Shown in pieces: positions 60,042 to 64,000 of a stretch of 64,000 nt of DNA. The DNA comes from Flavobacterium amniphilum (GTDB lineage: Bacteria > Bacteroidota > Bacteroidia > Flavobacteriales > Flavobacteriaceae). The position numbers were made by a program, and so were the translations under genes. The notes beneath the pieces are model-generated. The model had not been told where the DNA came from and did no database searches. It worked only from the letters and a program-made list of their open reading frames with translations. Numbering within the stretch: position 1 is the stretch's first letter; each line of letters starts with the position of its first letter. The stretch lies in contig NZ_JAMLJL010000006.1 of NCBI RefSeq assembly GCF_023634845.1, positions 1 through 64,000 of the forward strand, written 5' to 3'.

Positions 60042-61251
60042 TTTGAAGTTGGGGATTAGGAATAAATATCTTTAGAAAGTTATCAATATTACCTAAGAGT
60101 CTATTGTCTTTAAACAACTTTCGATTTGTATAGATAAGTTCACAATTGTCAAAATTTACTATGAATTGATTTGATGAATTAATGTAATCTACTAGATTTT
60201 GAATCCTTCCATTATCTTTAAATAAAATAATATTTTTTAATTTTTGAGATCTTACTGAAATAGATTTTTCATTCATTCTTACTTCTAAATCATTTACATA
60301 TGGATTCTGGATATCATAAGTTGTAAGACCAACAGTATTATGGTTTATTATCTGAAGTAAAGTTTCTACCTTAGTGACATGTTTAATCAAATTTATTTGT
60401 CTTTGGTTACCATCATCTAAAACAATTCGAGTCTCGTGAATAACATTTTGTTCCAAATCTTCGTATAATTTTGAGAAGATAAATAAGATTGCAATTGGCA
60501 TTAGGTCATGTCTATGATCTTTAAAATCTATAGATTCAGAAAAAATTGAGAGAAAAGTTTCTCTCTCTGCATGAGTTCTTAATTTTTGAACCTGTAAAAA
60601 TCCCCATTTAGAGATTTCTTTAATGGAACATTTTTTTCCGAATTTGTTTATTCTTGAAGTATTTAATGAAAGTGAAGTTTTTTCCTCGTCATTTTTGACT
60701 CTCATATTATTTACAACATAATTACTCGTGCCTAAAGGAGAAAGATTTTGTTGTAGATTAAGAGATTCAAGTGACTTTTGACGCATAGCACGATCTGAGA
60801 CATTCATGTTTTGCATATTTAGTTTTTCAATTAGGGTATCTTCATCAACATATAGAGTTGAGAGAACCTTATAATCGATTGGATCAAATTTTTCAAGAAA
60901 TTCTCTAAGTTTACCAACATTTCTTCTAATCATCATCACATAGTCTTTAAAGTCAATTATAAAGATATATGCCAATTTCATTTCTTCCCAATTATCTAAA
61001 TGTTCCTCAAGAATAGATGGAATAACAGTATAACGGAAGATACAAATTGAATAGTTAAAACTCTGTTCATCAATTATAATTTCTTTATTTATAGCTCTTA
61101 GAAGATAATTTCCAATTTTTTCTCTTGAAATTTTTATGAAAAGATTTGTAATAAGAAATCTAGATAGATTTACTTGATCCGGATTTGAATAAAAATAAGC
61201 ATTCTCATTCAAAACAATTTGGTTTAAAATCTCATCTTCGGTTAGTTGCAT
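59974..61251 (-). CDS. N-terminal part of frame-split defence-operon protein
   Basis: The 425-residue frame encodes a helical cytoplasmic protein with no signal or known enzyme motif; the start MQLTEDEILNQIVLNENAYF fits a translated N-terminus. Its last residues (STNFTPFISF) run into a stop just after a C5 tract (G5 on the + strand at 59989-59993). Skipping one C continues into the frame of the 202-residue segment (NFTPSSVFSIVEDIF). So this is either a frameshifted gene or one decoded by +1 frameshifting at CCC. Located between the TrlF-type ATPase genes and the end of the operon. Confidence 0.6.
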   Translation of the reverse strand: MQLTEDEILNQIVLNENAYFYSNPDQVNLSRFLITNLFIKISREKIGNYLLRAINKEIIIDEQSFNYSICIFRYTVIPSILEEHLDNWEEMKLAYIFIIDFKDYVMMIRRNVGKLREFLEKFDPIDYKVLSTLYVDEDTLIEKLNMQNMNVSDRAMRQKSLESLNLQQNLSPLGTSNYVVNNMRVKNDEEKTSLSLNTSRINKFGKKCSIKEISKWGFLQVQKLRTHAERETFLSIFSESIDFKDHRHDLMPIAILFIFSKLYEDLEQNVIHETRIVLDDGNQRQINLIKHVTKVETLLQIINHNTVGLTTYDIQNPYVNDLEVRMNEKSISVRSQKLKNIILFKDNGRIQNLVDYINSSNQFIVNFDNCELIYTNRKLFKDNRLLGNIDNFLKIFIPNPQLQNANSEKGTFSATSTNFTPFISF

Positions 61252-61340
61252 AGTAAGTATTTTTAATTCTATGTTTCTTTAAAATTCAGTTATAAGTTAT
61301 TTAACTTTTTATAACATGTTCAGAATTTTTATATTTAAGT

Positions 61341-61646
61341 TTAAAAACCTTCATCTTCATCTTTGATGATATATATATTAAATGACTTATATATATCATC
61401 AAGAGTTTCTTTTACTAATTTAATTTTTGAATCAGTTTCAAGTAATGAAAGTGGATCTTCATAAGTAATTTCAATTTCTCTATGTAATTCAAGTAATTCT
61501 GTTAGTTTTATTACTAATGGATTTAGTTCAATATCACCAGAAGTTGATAAATAAAGTTCTGGAAAAGAGAGTCTTCCATCTTGAAAGTTAAATTTTATTG
61601 AAACCTTATCTTTCTCAATATTATTAGCTATTAGTATATTATCCAT
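61341..61646 (-). CDS. Small protein of defence-like operon
   Basis: The 101-residue acidic product has no recognised domain: beta-rich start (KVSIKFNFQDGRLSFPELYL), then helical (LVIKLTELLELHREIEI, KIKLVKETLDDIYKSF). It is 9 bp downstream of the ATPase gene and 89 bp upstream of the next one, so it is in the same operon. A small bridging ('middle') component as in ABC three-component systems is possible but not shown by sequence. Confidence 0.5.
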   Translation of the reverse strand: MDNILIANNIEKDKVSIKFNFQDGRLSFPELYLSTSGDIELNPLVIKLTELLELHREIEITYEDPLSLLETDSKIKLVKETLDDIYKSFNIYIIKDEDEGF

Positions 61647-61655
61647 GGTTTAGTA

Positions 61656-64000
61656 CTAATTAATTAATTTTTTAATATTATATTTTCTAGCTCTTTGCTC
61701 AAAAATATACTGACCACCATCTAAAACATTACAGATTTCTTTTTGATGTTCTTTTTCTTCTAATACAAATTGCTCATATTCTATCGTATTTTCATTGTTT
61801 GTGCACATAATTACATTTTCAGCATCTCCATATACTACAATAGATGGATTATGAGTGACTAAAAATATTTGCTTTTTGAATTTTAAATCCCTTAATAAAT
61901 CGATAAGTTTCTCGGTAATAAATTTATTACCTAAATTATCTTCCGGTTGATCAATAAAAATTATTTTTGAATTTCCACTTCTTAATATTGTCTCTAAATA
62001 TTTTTCTGAATTAAAACCCGGGGAATTGTTTTTTGAAGTACTTTCCTCAGAATATTTGAGGTATTCTATAGGTTTATCAAATAAATCTAAAATACTTTTG
62101 ATGTTTGTTTGTGTTTTTTTTGCTAAGTTTTCAGAAGAATTTTCTGCAAAATTTTTAATTTTCAGTTCACCTAGTGCCAACTTTATTAGTACGTCATACA
62201 AACTTGAGTTATTATTTGCATTACTGATACCTTCAAAGATTTTTGTTTTTATATTTTGATTGCTTTCGACTTCTAAAACTACTGCAACTTCATCATTAAT
62301 TTTGATTTCTTGAACTCCTCCATATAACAAGTTTTCAAAAAGCAAGCAATGGGTTCGAACCTGCATCGCAATTTTAAAGACATCAGAAATATTTGCTTTA
62401 AGAATTGTTAATCTTTGATTTGAGGCCTCTTTTTCTCTACCTTTGAGGTCTAAATTTGCATTTTTACTTGAAATAACTTGTTTAACAAGTTCGATAAATT
62501 TTTCTTTTTTATCGTAGTTACTTTTAATATTTTTGAATAAAGTTTTTTTGGATTCTACTAGCTCTTGGAAGGTTTTTATTATTTCAACTTCTTCAATTGT
62601 GAATGACCAATTCTCATTCAACTTAAATTTTTCAGTATTTTCTATTAATAATTCCAATACATCTTGTGAGGTTTGAAAAGAATTGGTTTTATCTTCAATG
62701 TTTAATATGGCTTTAAAAATATAACTAGAATCAAGGATAGAGGCTATATCCTTATCATGAAATGTAAAATTAGAATTTAATACTTCATATAATTCACTAT
62801 ATAGTTCAATGAGTTTATCAATTAGATTATTTAAATCTTGCTTTTTAGTTTTAAAGAAATCTAAAGATGTTTTATAGCTATCAATTTCTCCAGATTCTTG
62901 AATTAAGTCTTTAAGTGAGTTGTTTTCAAAATAATTTACAATATCTCCTTGATTAATATAGATAATGTCATGTGTATTATAACTTATGACTTTTTTATAC
63001 TCATCATCTAAGAAACTTTTAACGTTAGCATTACTAATATCTAAGCCATATTTATCAATTTGACTCTTTTTATTATTTATTTTTTTTCCTAAAATATTAA
63101 ATAGTAAACTTTTCCCACTTGATCTCCCACCGATAATTGTGTTTAAATTAGGGCTAAAATACAATGCAGTGTTTTTTATTATTGGATTATCAACAAATTC
63201 AATACTATGTAAAAAATTGTCAAACCTCCTTAACACTTCAACTTCCGAAAACTTTTTTATTCTAGACTTTGGGTCAATAAAAGCAAATCGAATCGATTCA
63301 AAAGAAGGTTTACCTTTTATGCAATAAAATTGATGGTCATCACCGTCTTTATTTGTACATGGATACTTATTACAATTATGATTATCTGAAAAATTGATAT
63401 ATGGGATATCATCTTTTTCTTTAAAATCTAAAGTTTTAATTTTATCAAAACCTTCATTATAAGTTTGTCTGACGCTTTCTTTTACTTTTTCAAAAGCACT
63501 AGGCATTAATAATACCATTTGCTGACAAAGTTTCAGATCATATCCCTTATATGGGTCTAAAATACTTTTTGTATTGCCAGCATGTGGAATAAAAAAATAA
63601 TTAAATCCATTAAATAAGTCATATAAATCATCAATAATTATTTTCCGATCTGTTAAAACTGAACCTTTTTTAAGGTATAGACCTTCTATTTTTTGTGAAA
63701 TTATTTGAGCATCACTAAAACTCTCATTTTCAAATATTATGACACTATGATAAGTAATTGACTTACCTGATTCTGGGACTTCGATATCAAACTCACAACC
63801 AATCAAAAGTTTTGGATCCCCATCAGTAAAATTATCGTAATAAGTTTTGTACGCATCAACGTTAATAATATTATGATCAGTTAATGAAAATAATTTCACT
63901 TCGCTTTCTATTAGCTTTTGCTTTAAAACATTAATATCGAAACTTCCTTGATAATCATTAGTTTTAGTTTTTTTACTAAAGTCAGTATGAATATGCAAAT
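61656..64000 (-). CDS. PHP-SMC-like ATPase (TrlF type), 5' end cut by window
   Basis: The frame is open to the edge; the first codon in the window (HIHTDFS) is already PHP motif 1, so a few residues are missing. PHP metal-site motifs are complete: HIHTDFS, LFSLTDHN, GCEFD, YHSVII, FIPHAG and FSDNH. The ATPase has Walker A IIGGRSSGKSLLFN (near 63115), a long coiled region, a signature-like NNSPGFNSEKYLETIL, Walker B IIFIDQPEDNLGN (near 61950) and an LVTHNP His switch. This is the TrlF-type combination of PHP phosphoesterase and Rad50/SMC-like ATPase, linked to phage defence in related systems. At least 781 residues. Confidence 0.85.
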   Translation of the reverse strand, partial: LHIHTDFSKKTKTNDYQGSFDINVLKQKLIESEVKLFSLTDHNIINVDAYKTYYDNFTDGDPKLLIGCEFDIEVPESGKSITYHSVIIFENESFSDAQIISQKIEGLYLKKGSVLTDRKIIIDDLYDLFNGFNYFFIPHAGNTKSILDPYKGYDLKLCQQMVLLMPSAFEKVKESVRQTYNEGFDKIKTLDFKEKDDIPYINFSDNHNCNKYPCTNKDGDDHQFYCIKGKPSFESIRFAFIDPKSRIKKFSEVEVLRRFDNFLHSIEFVDNPIIKNTALYFSPNLNTIIGGRSSGKSLLFNILGKKINNKKSQIDKYGLDISNANVKSFLDDEYKKVISYNTHDIIYINQGDIVNYFENNSLKDLIQESGEIDSYKTSLDFFKTKKQDLNNLIDKLIELYSELYEVLNSNFTFHDKDIASILDSSYIFKAILNIEDKTNSFQTSQDVLELLIENTEKFKLNENWSFTIEEVEIIKTFQELVESKKTLFKNIKSNYDKKEKFIELVKQVISSKNANLDLKGREKEASNQRLTILKANISDVFKIAMQVRTHCLLFENLLYGGVQEIKINDEVAVVLEVESNQNIKTKIFEGISNANNNSSLYDVLIKLALGELKIKNFAENSSENLAKKTQTNIKSILDLFDKPIEYLKYSEESTSKNNSPGFNSEKYLETILRSGNSKIIFIDQPEDNLGNKFITEKLIDLLRDLKFKKQIFLVTHNPSIVVYGDAENVIMCTNNENTIEYEQFVLEEKEHQKEICNVLDGGQYIFEQRARKYNIKKLIN

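Overview
The window looks like a chromosomal segment of a low-GC member of the Flavobacteriaceae (Flavobacterium-like). The grounds are the TAnnTTTG promoter boxes in front of many genes, the lack of Shine-Dalgarno-led starts, the many short lipoproteins and '...AQ'/'...GQ' signal peptides, a gliding-motility-type (T9SS type B) C-terminal sorting domain, an HmuY/TonB receptor haem locus and DUF6607. No tRNA, rRNA, CRISPR array, integrase or transposase was seen.

Region 1 (1-27842) is a long run of small genes all on the + strand. Most encode lipoproteins, secreted proteins, small membrane proteins or stand-alone folds: ASCH, class C beta-lactamase-like, NTF2-like, two alpha/beta hydrolases, SRPBCC, GNAT, VOC, rhomboid, DUF6882, an Imm42-like protein, a sirtuin fragment, an EF-Tu domain II-like barrel and a TolB-like propeller. 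In the first ~10 kb the genes are separated by 60-250 bp spacers that share recurring pieces: YAAC near the 5' end, a TATATTTG-type promoter in the middle, imperfect long palindromes, and GTT near the 3' end. This resembles a gene-cassette array without a visible integrase (a CALIN-like array), and it runs off the left edge. A frameshifted lipoprotein gene (12967-13568) and a truncated sirtuin gene suggest decay.

Region 2 (27874-42108) holds a large hybrid histidine kinase on the - strand, then + strand genes for a GNAT enzyme, a CHAP amidase, an FCP1-like phosphatase, an L,D-transpeptidase and a DUF1569 protein. Next comes a haem-uptake locus: DUF6607 divergent from TonB receptor - HmuY - DoxX-like protein, with a 21-bp palindrome at the promoter that could be a Fur site. 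Two intergenic 21-bp tandem arrays (20 units at 18999-19418; 11 units at 34413-34643) each sit just upstream of a + strand gene and are among the most unusual structures here.

Region 3 (42160-59024) is more ordinary chromosome: valS, a DUF1573 protein, a retropepsin-like/PDZ protease, a LytTR response regulator with its LytS-type kinase, a DoxX-like protein, a PLP aminotransferase, a 1966-residue T9SS-exported repeat protein (14 repeats of ~79 residues in an alternating two-repeat unit), folE and cysS. Most convergent gene ends carry clear hairpin terminators.

Region 4 (59025-64000), reached through a spacer with two palindromic REP-like elements, is an AT-rich - strand operon: a PHP + SMC-like ATPase (TrlF-type, cut by the window edge), a 101-residue protein, and a ~605-residue protein split into two frames at a C5 tract. 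It is the best candidate for a poorly described conflict (anti-phage) system.
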